DNA of 64,000 nucleotides from Magnetovibrio sp. (GCA_026196495.1 JAPHSY010000017.1:1-64000); one strand, 5' to 3'. Counted from the first letter of the stretch, positions 26,288 to 35,025 are shown. The notes: a model not told the origin generated them from the letters alone. Translations and numbers: made by a program.

Positions 26288-26668
26288 ATGCTCCCCGCGC
26301 TGATTGGACCGTTGCTCACAGGTGTCCTGGGTGTGATTGACAAGGCTGTTGAAGACAAAGACCAAGCCGCCAAGATCAAAGCCAAACTTAACGAACAAAT
26401 TGTTTCAGGTGACATGAAAGAGTTGGAGGTTGCTGCCTCCATCCTCGTTGCGGAGGCTCAAGGTGAAAGCTGGCTGCAACGCAACTGGCGGCCGCTTTTG
26501 ATGGTGTTGTTTGGTGTCATCATTGCCAATAACTATATTCTTGTTCCCATTTTCGGAACGCCCTCGGCTGAAATTCCGCCGGACATGTGGGATCTGCTGA
26601 AATTGGGTGTGGGTGGTTATGTCGTTGGACGAACTGCTGAAAAAGGCCTGAAAGCTTGGAAGGAATAA
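26288..26668 (+). CDS. Holin of the GTA-type three-TM family
   Basis: The 126-residue protein has hydrophobic segments near residues 3-16, 68-86 and 103-117 and the block ESWLQRNWRPLLMVLFGVII, then LLKLGVGGYVVGRTAEK. This matches the three-TM holin family first described from gene transfer agents. It would open the inner membrane for the SleB enzyme. A ribosome site (AAAGGAGG) precedes it. It is closely followed by the toxin-like gene (4 bases). Confidence 0.85.
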   Translation: MLPALIGPLLTGVLGVIDKAVEDKDQAAKIKAKLNEQIVSGDMKELEVAASILVAEAQGESWLQRNWRPLLMVLFGVIIANNYILVPIFGTPSAEIPPDMWDLLKLGVGGYVVGRTAEKGLKAWKE

Positions 26669-26672
26669 CCCG

Positions 26673-28808
26673 ATGCTGAACACTTTGAACTTAAAGAGGC
26701 CTGTCGCTGAAAATTCCGCTGCCAGTCCTGCGGACATCATGGCTGCAAAACAGACCTTGATGGATTTAGGTCTTTATGAATCCTCTGGTACAGATGTAAC
26801 GGAAATCCCTGATCGTGCTTTGTTCGATGCCATTCGAACATTTCAAAAAGGCACAAAGTTGCGCACCGATGGCGTCATGAAACCAGGTGGTGAAACAGAA
26901 ACGTCACTCAAGACCGCAGCCGAACTTGTGCGGCGTCACGGACGTTATGGCGATACGATTTTGGCGCACATCACACCTGCGGAAGCTGAACTGTTGCATC
27001 GCATCACTGACGGTGGGTCCATCAATCCAGAAACGGGCCTGCCGGAGTTTTTTATTGGATCAGCGTTGGGCAGCCTAGCCAGTGGTTTTATCGGATCTTT
27101 CGCAGGCCCCGCCGTTGGTTCGATGGCGGGTTCCGCCGTATCGGGTTTGGCGGGCCAAGCGGTCGGCAATTATGTGTCCAATAAGATCAGCAAAAAAATT
27201 CGGGGTCCCTTTGGTGAAATGCTTGGCAGCGCTATGGGTGGCTATCTCGGCAATGGGTCCCATACAAATATTGCAGGCGGATTGGGGGCTGCTTTTGGCA
27301 ATGCAGCGGGCAATTACGTCAGCCACAAAGTGGGTCAAAAAATCGGAGGCCCCTTTGGCAGTACCCTTGGTAATGCCTTGGGAAATTCCATAGGCGGCTC
27401 AATCTCAAACACTTTCTCGGATGCTTTCGGATCTGGCCCCAAAGCTCAATCGGGCAGCTTCGGTGACAGTCTCGGGGATCAACTTTTTAACAAATCTGAT
27501 ATAATGGATCGGGCGTTGACCCCGGGAATCAACCCCAGTGCAGAAGACGACCTGCGTAAAAGAAGGCGTGGAAATAGACGTCAACATAGCATTGAGGATA
27601 TTGGTCTTTCGGGAGATAAACCTGAACCCAAACAAACGCCAATTGGGGTGTCCAGACCGCTTCCCTCCAAAACCAATACAGGACTGCAAGGCGTCATGGG
27701 GTCAATCAACAACCCGCTGACGGGTGAACCCATTCAGGCCAAAAATATCAACATTACGCAGCTCAAGACGCCACAGACGCAAACACGGAATATTCCTGAC
27801 CATACGCGTCAGATGGTCAAACGTGCGCAGATGCAAACACGTCCACAAACTATGGAGGTTAAGGCTAGGGAACCAGAGCTTCACATTATCGAAGGTTGGT
27901 CAGACCCTGTGGTAACACAAGGCAATATAGGTGGAGCCCAACCTATATCAGCAGAGGCTGAATCCTCAAACGCACGCATGGCTAAAACTCTATCCAAAAC
28001 TCGTGACTTTTCGGCCATCAAGCCACATGTGCAAGACGCGTGGAATACTGGTGGTGAGAAAGGCAAAGCAGAAGTCGTTGATTTAATCCGCAAGATTGAA
28101 GAACGCAACCCGGGTGCAGGTCACAAATTAATTGAAGAGTTTGATTTCACAAAAAATAACTCTGTTCGACCTGTTCAGGAAAAACACCAAGACGATCTAC
28201 ATACACATACTAAAGATCCAAGGAATGAGCGTACAAAAGCAGCATTAGACACGGTTGAAAATTTTGTCCGTACTGCTGTTGGTGTACCTGATCAAGAAAC
28301 TTTGGATCGTCTTAGTGAGATTCGAAGTGAAAGAGAAGAATTATTCAAACAAGGTAAAGTGAAAGAAGCTGCAACCCATCTCTTAAATGAAGAAATGGAG
28401 ATATTAGCGCCACACATGATTGGTGCAGGTCCAATCAAATATAAGGGCCGTGGTCCAGTTGGTCCGAAATACACAACCGACACTTGGAAGGAAACTGTCA
28501 GTAAGCTGAGGCAACGTCGTACAGGCGAAGTTACTGGCGGTCTTTACCATCCAGATATTGGTAAAATTGATGTCCCTTGGGGTGAGGCTGGAACCGGACA
28601 CAGTGATGGTTGGGGACTGTCAAAGTTACTTAAGCACCATCCACGGGATGTTGAGCGTATTCCCGCGATGCTGTCGAAGATGAAAGTTGTTAGTAAGTCT
28701 CCCAATCGCATCCGTCTGAAGTCACCTACAGGTGAAGGTGCTATTCGTCTTGAGTTGGATGGTAAGAAAAAGACATGGTTGTTAACAGTATTCACGCCGG
28801 ATAAATGA
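26673..28808 (+). CDS. Modular toxin-like protein: PG-binding, glycine zipper, BECR-type nuclease
   Basis: The 711-residue protein has three parts. Residues 20-80 resemble a peptidoglycan-binding domain (ALFDAIRTFQKGTKLRTDGV followed by MKPGG). Residues 125-255 are a glycine-zipper stretch with repeated GSALG, GAAFG and KIGGPFGS motifs, suited to membrane insertion. After a variable, charged middle, residues 590-711 resemble the phage-type Barnase/EndoU/Colicin/RelE (PBECR) nuclease domain: GGLYHPDIGKIDVPWGE, then DGWGLSKLLKHHP, NRIRLKSP and KKTWLLTVFTP at the very end. This is the layout of a polymorphic toxin, here behind a lysis cassette. RNase activity is inferred from fold resemblance. 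It may be injected with DNA or released on lysis. Confidence 0.78.
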   Translation: MLNTLNLKRPVAENSAASPADIMAAKQTLMDLGLYESSGTDVTEIPDRALFDAIRTFQKGTKLRTDGVMKPGGETETSLKTAAELVRRHGRYGDTILAHITPAEAELLHRITDGGSINPETGLPEFFIGSALGSLASGFIGSFAGPAVGSMAGSAVSGLAGQAVGNYVSNKISKKIRGPFGEMLGSAMGGYLGNGSHTNIAGGLGAAFGNAAGNYVSHKVGQKIGGPFGSTLGNALGNSIGGSISNTFSDAFGSGPKAQSGSFGDSLGDQLFNKSDIMDRALTPGINPSAEDDLRKRRRGNRRQHSIEDIGLSGDKPEPKQTPIGVSRPLPSKTNTGLQGVMGSINNPLTGEPIQAKNINITQLKTPQTQTRNIPDHTRQMVKRAQMQTRPQTMEVKAREPELHIIEGWSDPVVTQGNIGGAQPISAEAESSNARMAKTLSKTRDFSAIKPHVQDAWNTGGEKGKAEVVDLIRKIEERNPGAGHKLIEEFDFTKNNSVRPVQEKHQDDLHTHTKDPRNERTKAALDTVENFVRTAVGVPDQETLDRLSEIRSEREELFKQGKVKEAATHLLNEEMEILAPHMIGAGPIKYKGRGPVGPKYTTDTWKETVSKLRQRRTGEVTGGLYHPDIGKIDVPWGEAGTGHSDGWGLSKLLKHHPRDVERIPAMLSKMKVVSKSPNRIRLKSPTGEGAIRLELDGKKKTWLLTVFTPDK

Positions 28809-28824
28809 TTATATACTTTAAATA

Positions 28825-28899
28825 CCCGCCCGCGCTGGAGGATGCGTCCAGCGGTAAACAATGAGCCGGATCGTAGAACGCTCATTGCGGCGCGGGCAC
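28825..28899 (+). repeat. 75-bp structured repeat, copy 1
   Basis: The copy differs from that at 29393 by three bases, all in one loop. It folds into a three-way junction: GCCCGC (28828) with GCGGGC (28892), GCTGGA (28834) with TCCAGC (28847), and CAATGAGC (28859) with GCTCATTG (28880). CTTTTAT follows, so it probably also ends transcription of the toxin-like gene. Its origin is unknown. Confidence 0.8.
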
Positions 28900-28993
28900 T
28901 TTTATACCCATTGCAGCCATGCTTCTCTCATATAGACAATATTGTGTCGGAATTCGATCTATGTACTAAAAGCTTGCACGTATATTATATTTG

Positions 28994-29263
28994 ATGTGCA
29001 TGTATGTTTTTATTGTGGTCGTTATCCATCGCCTGTCCCTTGGTCATCATTTGTATACACATCCTTTGGTTTTAGGCTTAGTTGTATGGCCATTTTCATG
29101 CTTGCTTGTACTAACAGTTCTATCGGCTTTGAAAGTGCTATATGACTTGTTTCAACAGGACTGGCTTGCGTTTAAAAAGAACGGTCTATCTTTGGCGTGT
29201 GGTTTGGTGGTTTTGATAGCAGCAATATTCATTGATGCACCAATATTCATATATGGCACTTGA
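28994..29263 (+). CDS. Small membrane protein between the two repeats
   Basis: An 89-residue frame starts at the ATG at 28994 (another at 29000). It has three hydrophobic segments: YVFIVVVIHRLSL, LGLVVWPFSCLLVLTVLSAL, and GLSLACGLVVLIAAIFI. I do not recognise a family, and no strong ribosome site is visible, so the gene is uncertain. It is just downstream of the toxin-like gene and enclosed by the two 75-bp repeats. An immunity or membrane-protection role is possible, but it rests only on position. Confidence 0.45.
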   Translation: MCMYVFIVVVIHRLSLGHHLYTHPLVLGLVVWPFSCLLVLTVLSALKVLYDLFQQDWLAFKKNGLSLACGLVVLIAAIFIDAPIFIYGT

Positions 29264-29392
29264 TAGTTCAAGCCTCACAAACTGCTAAACCATGAAATAA
29301 AAGGCACGGCTTCAAGCTCTGGGGCTGGAGCCGGATGCAGTAATGGCTGTTGATTATGTTCACATCTGACTAAAAGTTGTATATTGGATATG

Positions 29393-29467
29393 CCCGCCCG
29401 CGCTGGAGGATGCGTCCAGCGGTAAACAATGAGCCGGAATGTACAACGCTCATTGCGGCGCGGGCAC
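29393..29467 (+). repeat. 75-bp structured repeat, copy 2
   Basis: The copy is identical to the one at 28825 except for three bases in the loop of the CAATGAGC/GCTCATTG hairpin. All three stems are kept. CCTTTTG follows. The two copies enclose 493 bases with the small membrane ORF, a GC-poor stretch and no other clear gene. It is the last phage-side feature before the shared terminator of the mutase gene. Confidence 0.8.
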
Positions 29468-29479
29468 CTTTTGAAAACA

Positions 29480-29509
29480 AAAACGGCGCTTCGATTGAAG
29501 CGCCGTTTT
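29480..29509. terminator. Bidirectional terminator of the mutase gene
   Basis: AAAACGGCGCTTC at 29480-29492 pairs perfectly with GAAGCGCCGTTTT at 29497-29509 around GATT. It works on both strands and separates the phage-type cluster from the chromosome. Confidence 0.85.
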
Positions 29510-29532
29510 GTATTTTGTGATGGGCTTAAGCA

Positions 29533-31677
29533 TTAAGCCGTGGTGCGAGCCGCCTTGATGCAATCCAACACTTCTTTGGCTGCTGTCGGGATGTGGGTGC
29601 CGGGTTCATAAACCGCGCTGGCGCCTGCTTCCTTCAGGAACGGGTGGTCGCGTTCCGGGACCACGCCGCCGACGATGATGACGATGTCTTCAGCGTCACG
29701 TTTTTTCAGTTCAGCAATCAGTTCCGGGACCAAGGTCTTGTGACCGCCGGCTTGGGTGGAAACACCGATGACGTGGACGTCGTTTTCGACCGCTTCTTGT
29801 GCAGCTTCAGATGGTGTTTGGAACAAGGACCCAACGTCTACCTCAAAGCCCAAATCGGCAAAGGCGGTGGAGATGACTTTTGCGCCACGGTCATGTCCGT
29901 CTTGACCCATTTTCACAACCAACATGCGCGGGCGACGACCACGCTCGGCGGCGAAGGCTTCGACTTCGTTGTGAGCTGAGGTATATGCGTCGTCACCTTT
30001 AAGTGCTGCACCGTAGACACCCGTGATGGTGCGGGTCGTGGCTTGATAGCGGGTATATTCTACTTCCAACGCGTCGGAGATTTCACCAACCGTTGCACGA
30101 ACGCGAGTGGCCTTCACAGACAGGTGAAGAAGATTGCCTTCACCCGTTTTTGCGGCATTGGTCAATGCAGCCAAGGCCGCGTCAACGGCCGCTTGGTCAC
30201 GTGTCGCGCGGATGTTATTGAGACGATCAATTTGCGCATCACGCACAGCGGAGTTGTCAACTTCCAACAGATCAATGGGGTCTTCTTTATCCAACTGGTA
30301 CTTGTTGACGCCGACCACCACTTCTTCAAGGCTATCAATGCGGGCCTGTTTGCGTGCGGCGGCTTCTTCGATGCGCATTTTCGGCAAACCAGATTGAACC
30401 GCTTTGGTCATGCCGCCCGCATCTTCGACTTCTTGAATCAATTTGCGGGCTTCTTCCGCAACCGAGTTGGTCAAGCTTTCGACATAGAAGCTACCAGCCA
30501 GTGGATCAACCACCTTGGTGATACCGGTTTCTTCTTGCAGCACCAATTGGGTGTTACGTGCAATGCGGGCTGAGAACGGTGTTGGCAGCGCCAGAGCTTC
30601 ATCCAAAGAGTTGGTGTGCAGACTTTGCGTACCACCCAACGTCGCGGCCATGGCTTCGACCGTGGTGCGGATCACGTTGTTGTACGGGTCTTTCGCCGTC
30701 AATGATACACCAGATGTTTGGCAGTGGGTGCGCAACATTTTAGAGCGTGGGTCTTTCGGGTTGAACTGTTCCATCAATTCAGACCACAGCAAACGTGCCG
30801 CACGTAACTTGGCAACTTCCATGAAGAAGTTCATGCCAATGGCAAAGAAGAAAGACAGGCGGGGTGCGAATGTGTCGACATCCATGCCGGATGCAATGGC
30901 AGTGCGTACATATTCGATACCGTCGGCGATGGTATACGCCAGTTCCTGCACACAGGTCGAACCTGCTTCTTGCATGTGATAACCCGAAATCGAAATCGAG
31001 TTATAACGTGGCATATGCTCAGAAGTGTATCCGATGATGTCGGAGACAATGCGCATGGAGGGTTCTGGTGGATAGATATACGTGTTGCGCACCATGAATT
31101 CTTTGAGAATGTCATTCTGAATGGTGCCCGACAGTTTGGATTGATCCACACCTTGTTCTTCTGCGGCAACGATGTAGCCAGCCAGAACCGGCAGCACGGC
31201 ACCGTTCATGGTCATGGAGACAGACATTTCATCCAGTGGAATACCATCGAACAATATTTTCATGTCTTCAACGCTGTCAATTGCAACACCGGCCTTGCCG
31301 ACGTCACCGGTGACGCGCGGGTGGTCACTGTCGTAACCACGGTGAGTTGCCAAATCGAATGCAACGGACAGACCTTTTTGTCCGGCCTTTAGATTAGCGC
31401 GATAAAATTTGTTGGATTCTTCAGCGGTGGAAAAACCAGCATACTGACGAATGGTCCAGGGGCGACCAGCGTACATGGTGGCGCGCGGGCCACGCATGAA
31501 CGGCTCCATACCAGGGAAGGAATTGACAGCTTCAATACCTTCCAGGTCAGATGCTGTATACAGCGGTTTAACGGGAATACCCTCAGGTGTTTCCCAAACC
31601 AGGTCTTCAGCTGTGCGGCCGCGCAGCTCTTTGGCGGCCATTTCATTCCATTGTTCTTGGGTCGGTTTTGAACTCAT
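29533..31677 (-). CDS. scpA: Methylmalonyl-CoA mutase
   Basis: The 714-residue enzyme has the large catalytic domain ([20 protein letters not shown] near the start) and the C-terminal cobalamin domain with [13 protein letters not shown], where the His binds cobalt, and [12 protein letters not shown]. It interconverts methylmalonyl-CoA and succinyl-CoA with adenosylcobalamin in propionate use. The ATG at 31677 ([14 protein letters not shown]) is preferred to an upstream in-frame start at 31722. This is the one-chain homodimeric type. It marks the right border of the phage-type cluster. Confidence 0.95.
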   Translation of the reverse strand: MSSKPTQEQWNEMAAKELRGRTAEDLVWETPEGIPVKPLYTASDLEGIEAVNSFPGMEPFMRGPRATMYAGRPWTIRQYAGFSTAEESNKFYRANLKAGQKGLSVAFDLATHRGYDSDHPRVTGDVGKAGVAIDSVEDMKILFDGIPLDEMSVSMTMNGAVLPVLAGYIVAAEEQGVDQSKLSGTIQNDILKEFMVRNTYIYPPEPSMRIVSDIIGYTSEHMPRYNSISISGYHMQEAGSTCVQELAYTIADGIEYVRTAIASGMDVDTFAPRLSFFFAIGMNFFMEVAKLRAARLLWSELMEQFNPKDPRSKMLRTHCQTSGVSLTAKDPYNNVIRTTVEAMAATLGGTQSLHTNSLDEALALPTPFSARIARNTQLVLQEETGITKVVDPLAGSFYVESLTNSVAEEARKLIQEVEDAGGMTKAVQSGLPKMRIEEAAARKQARIDSLEEVVVGVNKYQLDKEDPIDLLEVDNSAVRDAQIDRLNNIRATRDQAAVDAALAALTNAAKTGEGNLLHLSVKATRVRATVGEISDALEVEYTRYQATTRTITGVYGAALKGDDAYTSAHNEVEAFAAERGRRPRMLVVKMGQDGHDRGAKVISTAFADLGFEVDVGSLFQTPSEAAQEAVENDVHVIGVSTQAGGHKTLVPELIAELKKRDAEDIVIIVGGVVPERDHPFLKEAGASAVYEPGTHIPTAAKEVLDCIKAARTTA

Positions 31678-31999
31678 ATCCCCGTTCCTTATATACGCGT
31701 TCAGCCAGGCCGCGCCCCCCACAGGGCAGCCATGAAGAACGTTAGTATACCTGTGCTGTGGTGCGGTGCGAATAAGAATTTTGCAGTTGCGAAAGGAAAA
31801 GGGTTTTGCAACTGTCAGTATTCAACTTATCCACAAGATATTGTGTCTATGCACGTGCATTTTTCCAAAATGTTGATATTATCCTCTCAGCACCACAACG
31901 GGGGTGCATGCACAGAATACGCAATATATAAGGGGAATGACCCTTAAATCCGTACGTTTTAGCAAATGACGGTGGGTCAGAGAGAATTCGGAGTAGAAC
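31678..31999. promoter_or_regulatory. Divergent control region of scpA and gcrA
   Basis: This 322-base stretch holds no gene. Features seen: TTTTGCAGTTGCGAAA near 31779-31794 and TTTTGCAACTG near 31804, which form an interrupted inverted repeat (CAGTTGC with GCAACTG) and recall half-sites of the TTTGCAAA type used by short-chain acyl-CoA regulators; a perfect DnaA box at 31827; and an AT-rich region before gcrA. Binding by any of these is inferred. Confidence 0.4.
31827..31835 (+). promoter_or_regulatory. DnaA box upstream of gcrA
   Basis: TTATCCACA is a perfect match to the DnaA box, 165 bases before the gcrA start. In Caulobacter DnaA activates gcrA, so a similar circuit is likely here. 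Confidence 0.55.
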
Positions 32000-32479
32000 A
32001 TGAGTGCCATTGAATGGACACCTGAGCGCATCAAGATTTTGATTGGTCTGTGGGAAGAAGGCCTGCCCACCAGTGAGATCGGCCGCCGTCTGGGCGTGAC
32101 CAAGAATGCAGTGGTTGGCAAGGTGCACCGTTTGGGGTTGAAAAAGCGCCAATCACCAATTCGTCAAACCTCGGCGAGCAGTTCTCAGCCCAAAAAAGCG
32201 AAAAAAGTGGCCGCAGCTGCTGCACCACAACCTGCTCCGGCTAAGACGCCAACAGGTGATGTCGTGCGTTTGGAAGAATTGACTGCGGCTATGTGCTGCT
32301 GGCCGGAAGGTGAGCCGGGGACGCCGGACTTCCACTTCTGCGGCAAGCAAGCAGTTCCGGAAAAACCTTATTGTGAAGACCACTGCGCGCGTGCGTATGT
32401 GAAAGTATCCAAAGATAAAAAGAAATCAGCTCCCATCGCAATCGGAGCAAAATCCGGAAAGGGTTTTGAAGCTGCCTAA
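32000..32479 (+). CDS. gcrA: Cell cycle regulator GcrA
   Basis: The 159-residue protein begins IEWTPERIKILIGLWEEGLP, then TSEIGRRLGVTKNAVVGKVHRLGL, which is the GcrA DNA-binding start. The C-terminal part has WPEGEPGTPDFHFCGKQ and CEDHCARAY, the sigma-70 contact region. GcrA acts with RNA polymerase at promoters methylated by CcrM in alphaproteobacteria. The middle is an alanine/proline linker. The start is preceded by CGGAGTAGA. A shared terminator follows at 32539. Confidence 0.95.
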   Translation: MSAIEWTPERIKILIGLWEEGLPTSEIGRRLGVTKNAVVGKVHRLGLKKRQSPIRQTSASSSQPKKAKKVAAAAAPQPAPAKTPTGDVVRLEELTAAMCCWPEGEPGTPDFHFCGKQAVPEKPYCEDHCARAYVKVSKDKKKSAPIAIGAKSGKGFEAA

Positions 32480-32538
32480 GGGTGGTTTCTCCTTAGTGCT
32501 TTAAACGCCTTTAGGTGTTTAAAACACGGCCATAAAAA

Positions 32539-32580
32539 GGCCCCCAAAGATGGTTGGTTCGCCAATCTCTTTTGGGGGCC
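32539..32580. terminator. Bidirectional terminator between gcrA and the FliG-like gene
   Basis: GGCCCCCAAAGA at 32539-32550 pairs with TCTTTTGGGGGCC at 32568-32580, A and T tracts flank it, and it serves two convergent genes. Confidence 0.75.
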
Positions 32581-32595
32581 TTGGCTTGTTTGCGT

Positions 32596-33057
32596 TTAAG
32601 TGCTGTTTGAGATTTCCAAAACCCCGTCAGCCTCTAAACGGTTGGTGGTGTCAATCAGGCGGATAACGGCATCGCTCAGCTGTTCTTCATCCACACCTTC
32701 GGGAAAACGAAATTCCAGGTCTTCCGCCAACATGGTGTGTTTGCGCTCAGACATATTTTCAAACAACAATGTGTGCAGCGGTGCATCATCTTCGGTGGCT
32801 TTGAGAAAGACCAAGATGTCATTGTCGGAAACGCTCAAGATCAGTTTTTGCAAACCCGGTGGGTTCGCAGCTTTCAGGCGGGTCGCTAAATCGTGGGCTT
32901 CTTCTTGTGGACTAACGGATGAAATGGCGCCGGGGGTTAAGGCGCGCACAGCCTCCATCAACAAATGCTTGAGATCAAGCGTTGTAAGTGTGTGTGTTGT
33001 TTCGCCGATTGTGACGGCATAAACACCATTTTGTGCTTTTTTAACGCTGATTTTCAT
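32596..33057 (-). CDS. Free-standing FliG-like domain protein
   Basis: The 153-residue protein ends with a block that closely follows FliG: ILVFLKATEDD, then FENMSERKHTMLAEDLEFRF and RLIDTTNRLEADGVLEI. In FliG the corresponding NMS-R-...-EDLE helices belong to the armadillo domains that join the rotor parts. The first 60 residues are a short beta domain unlike FliG. No other flagellar gene is adjacent, but cheY and cheR lie within 2.5 kb. It could modulate the motor or be a diverged paralogue with another job. The assignment is from motif resemblance only. Confidence 0.6.
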   Translation of the reverse strand: MKISVKKAQNGVYAVTIGETTHTLTTLDLKHLLMEAVRALTPGAISSVSPQEEAHDLATRLKAANPPGLQKLILSVSDNDILVFLKATEDDAPLHTLLFENMSERKHTMLAEDLEFRFPEGVDEEQLSDAVIRLIDTTNRLEADGVLEISNST

Positions 33058-33161
33058 CTACCCAGCCGTTTCTACCCCATGTCTTTATTTCTTCTAAGCC
33101 TCTCATAGCCTTAGTCCGTTGACAAGTGCGTCAAGGTTTAAAGGTTTTGAGCCACAAAATA

Positions 33162-33192
33162 AAAAAGGCGATGCCTGAAGCACCGCCTTTTT
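33162..33192. terminator. Terminator of the DHH phosphoesterase gene
   Basis: AAAAAGGCG at 33162-33170 pairs with CGCCTTTTT at 33184-33192, with an inner TGC/GCA pairing. Confidence 0.7.
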
Positions 33193-33223
33193 GAAATAAT
33201 GATATATGAACAGGACGTGTCCA

Positions 33224-34153
33224 TTACCCTGCGCTAAGGCGTATGATTAGTTCTTTGAGAAGGTCATCGGCCTTGTCTTTATCAACTTGGCAGGTGCCCG
33301 CATTGGCGTGGCCACCACCTCCGTATTCCAACATGATCGAGCCAATATTGGCCTTGTTGGTACGGTTTAGAATTGATTTACCAACAGCCATAATGGTTTT
33401 GGAACCATCTGGTGTGTTGGTCATCTGGATGGATATGTTGCACGCCGGATAGACAGCATAGATGGTGAAACGGTTGCCTGCGTAGATCACGTCTTCGTCA
33501 CGCAGGTCTACGACCACCACTTTATTATGGACTTTGGAACATTCGCGCAGTTGTAGTTCGAACTTTTCTTCATGTTCGAGATACAGATGCGCGCGTTCTT
33601 CCACATCGGGAATGGTCAGAATTTCATCTACGGGGTGATGACGCACGTAAACCATCATGTCCTTCATCAGCTGTTCATGGCTGATTTCGAAATGTTCGAA
33701 GCGCGATAAGCCGGTGCGTGGATCCAAGATGTAGTTGAGAAGAGTCCAAGGCTCAGGCGCCAGGATATCTTCTTCTGAATATTGGGCGCTGTCGGCACGG
33801 TCCACAGCTTCCATCAATTGGTTGGGTATGGATGTGAACTTCTCTTTGCCGCCAAAGTAGTTGTAGACGACCCGCGCCGCCGAAGGCGCATCAGCATCAA
33901 TGATGTGATTATCACGATCACCTACACGTTCGGTTTCACTTACATGGTGGTCGAAGCACAGGTGTACGCCTTCCACATATGGTAAGTTGGTGGTGATATC
34001 ATTGCTGGTGATTTGAACCAAGCCATCTTGCATGGCTTTTGGTTCGGCGAAAACCACATCGTCGATCAAACCAAGTTCGATCAGCAGCCCCCCGGCCACA
34101 ACGCCATCGAAGTCAGCTCTGGTCACCAGACGGTATTTTTTGTCGTTGGACAT
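33224..34153 (-). CDS. DHH family phosphoesterase
   Basis: The 309-residue protein has the DHH signature FDHHVSETE near residue 67, the early metal motif TRADFDGVVAGG, and the DHHA1-type end GSIMLEYGGGGHANAGTCQV. Family members are exopolyphosphatases or nanoRNases/cyclic-dinucleotide phosphodiesterases, acting in the cytosol with manganese. Which substrate applies cannot be told. It lies next to cheR, 37 bases away, on the same strand, so it may share the transcript with cheY and cheR. Confidence 0.87.
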   Translation of the reverse strand: MSNDKKYRLVTRADFDGVVAGGLLIELGLIDDVVFAEPKAMQDGLVQITSNDITTNLPYVEGVHLCFDHHVSETERVGDRDNHIIDADAPSAARVVYNYFGGKEKFTSIPNQLMEAVDRADSAQYSEEDILAPEPWTLLNYILDPRTGLSRFEHFEISHEQLMKDMMVYVRHHPVDEILTIPDVEERAHLYLEHEEKFELQLRECSKVHNKVVVVDLRDEDVIYAGNRFTIYAVYPACNISIQMTNTPDGSKTIMAVGKSILNRTNKANIGSIMLEYGGGGHANAGTCQVDKDKADDLLKELIIRLSAG

Positions 34154-34190
34154 AGCACTCTATCTCTACGCGTCAGATTTTAGCTACACC

Positions 34191-35000
34191 TTAACCTAAG
34201 GCGTAGACGCCCCTCTGTCCTTGGACAGGTTTGAATTTTTCGGTCACACCGAGCACAGTTTCCGCACCACCCAAGAACATCATGCCATCTTTGGACATAA
34301 GCTTAGCAATGTTTTCGAGAACTTTACCCTTGGTTTCCGCATCGAAGTAAATCAACACGTTGCGACAGAAGACGATGTCAAACCCACCAAGTTGGCTGAG
34401 GTCATCCAGTAAGTTCCAGTATTTATACTGAACCATATTTTTGACCTCGGGTTTGATTTCCCAGTTTTCATCACGTTTGTCGAAGTATTTCAGCAGTAAT
34501 TGGATAGGCATACCGCGCTGGACTTCGAACTGAGAATACATGCCACTCTTAGCTTTCTTAAGAATGTCATGGGAAATATCGGTACCGACAATATCGATTC
34601 GCCATCCGGCAAGTTGCGCACCCAGTTCCTTAAGTAGAATAGCAATGGAATAGGGTTCTTGTCCGGATGAGGCAGCAGCACACCAAATGCGTAAATGCTT
34701 TTTGGCAGCGCGCTCTTTCAATATCGGCGGTAAAACTTCGTCACGTAGCAAATCAAACGGTTTCACATCACGAAAGAAGAAGGATTCGTTGGTCGTCATC
34801 GCTTCGGTGACTTCAACGATCATAGCTTCATCTCTGCGCGTGCGCAGTTGGGCAATCAGGTCCTCAAGACCTTTCAGGCCATGTTTGCGCGCAACGGGCA
34901 TAAGCCGACTTTCCAGCAGGTACGACTTATCGGGTGTCAGTACCAAGCCGGATCGGCTTTTAATCAGCGAGCTGATGAATTCAAAATCTTCGGGGCTCAC
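34191..35000 (-). CDS. cheR: Chemotaxis protein methyltransferase CheR
   Basis: The 269-residue enzyme has the helical CheR N-domain (FEFISSLIKSRSGLVLTPDK) and the S-adenosylmethionine-binding domain with RIWCAAASSGQEPYSIAILL and DIVFCRNVLIYFD. It methylates glutamates of chemoreceptors, one of which is encoded at 40768. It lies 25 bases downstream of the cheY-like gene in the same direction, so the two form an operon. Confidence 0.94.
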   Translation of the reverse strand: MSPEDFEFISSLIKSRSGLVLTPDKSYLLESRLMPVARKHGLKGLEDLIAQLRTRRDEAMIVEVTEAMTTNESFFFRDVKPFDLLRDEVLPPILKERAAKKHLRIWCAAASSGQEPYSIAILLKELGAQLAGWRIDIVGTDISHDILKKAKSGMYSQFEVQRGMPIQLLLKYFDKRDENWEIKPEVKNMVQYKYWNLLDDLSQLGGFDIVFCRNVLIYFDAETKGKVLENIAKLMSKDGMMFLGGAETVLGVTEKFKPVQGQRGVYALG

Positions 35001-35025
35001 GTCGGTTACTCCGTCGTGGGGGTGA

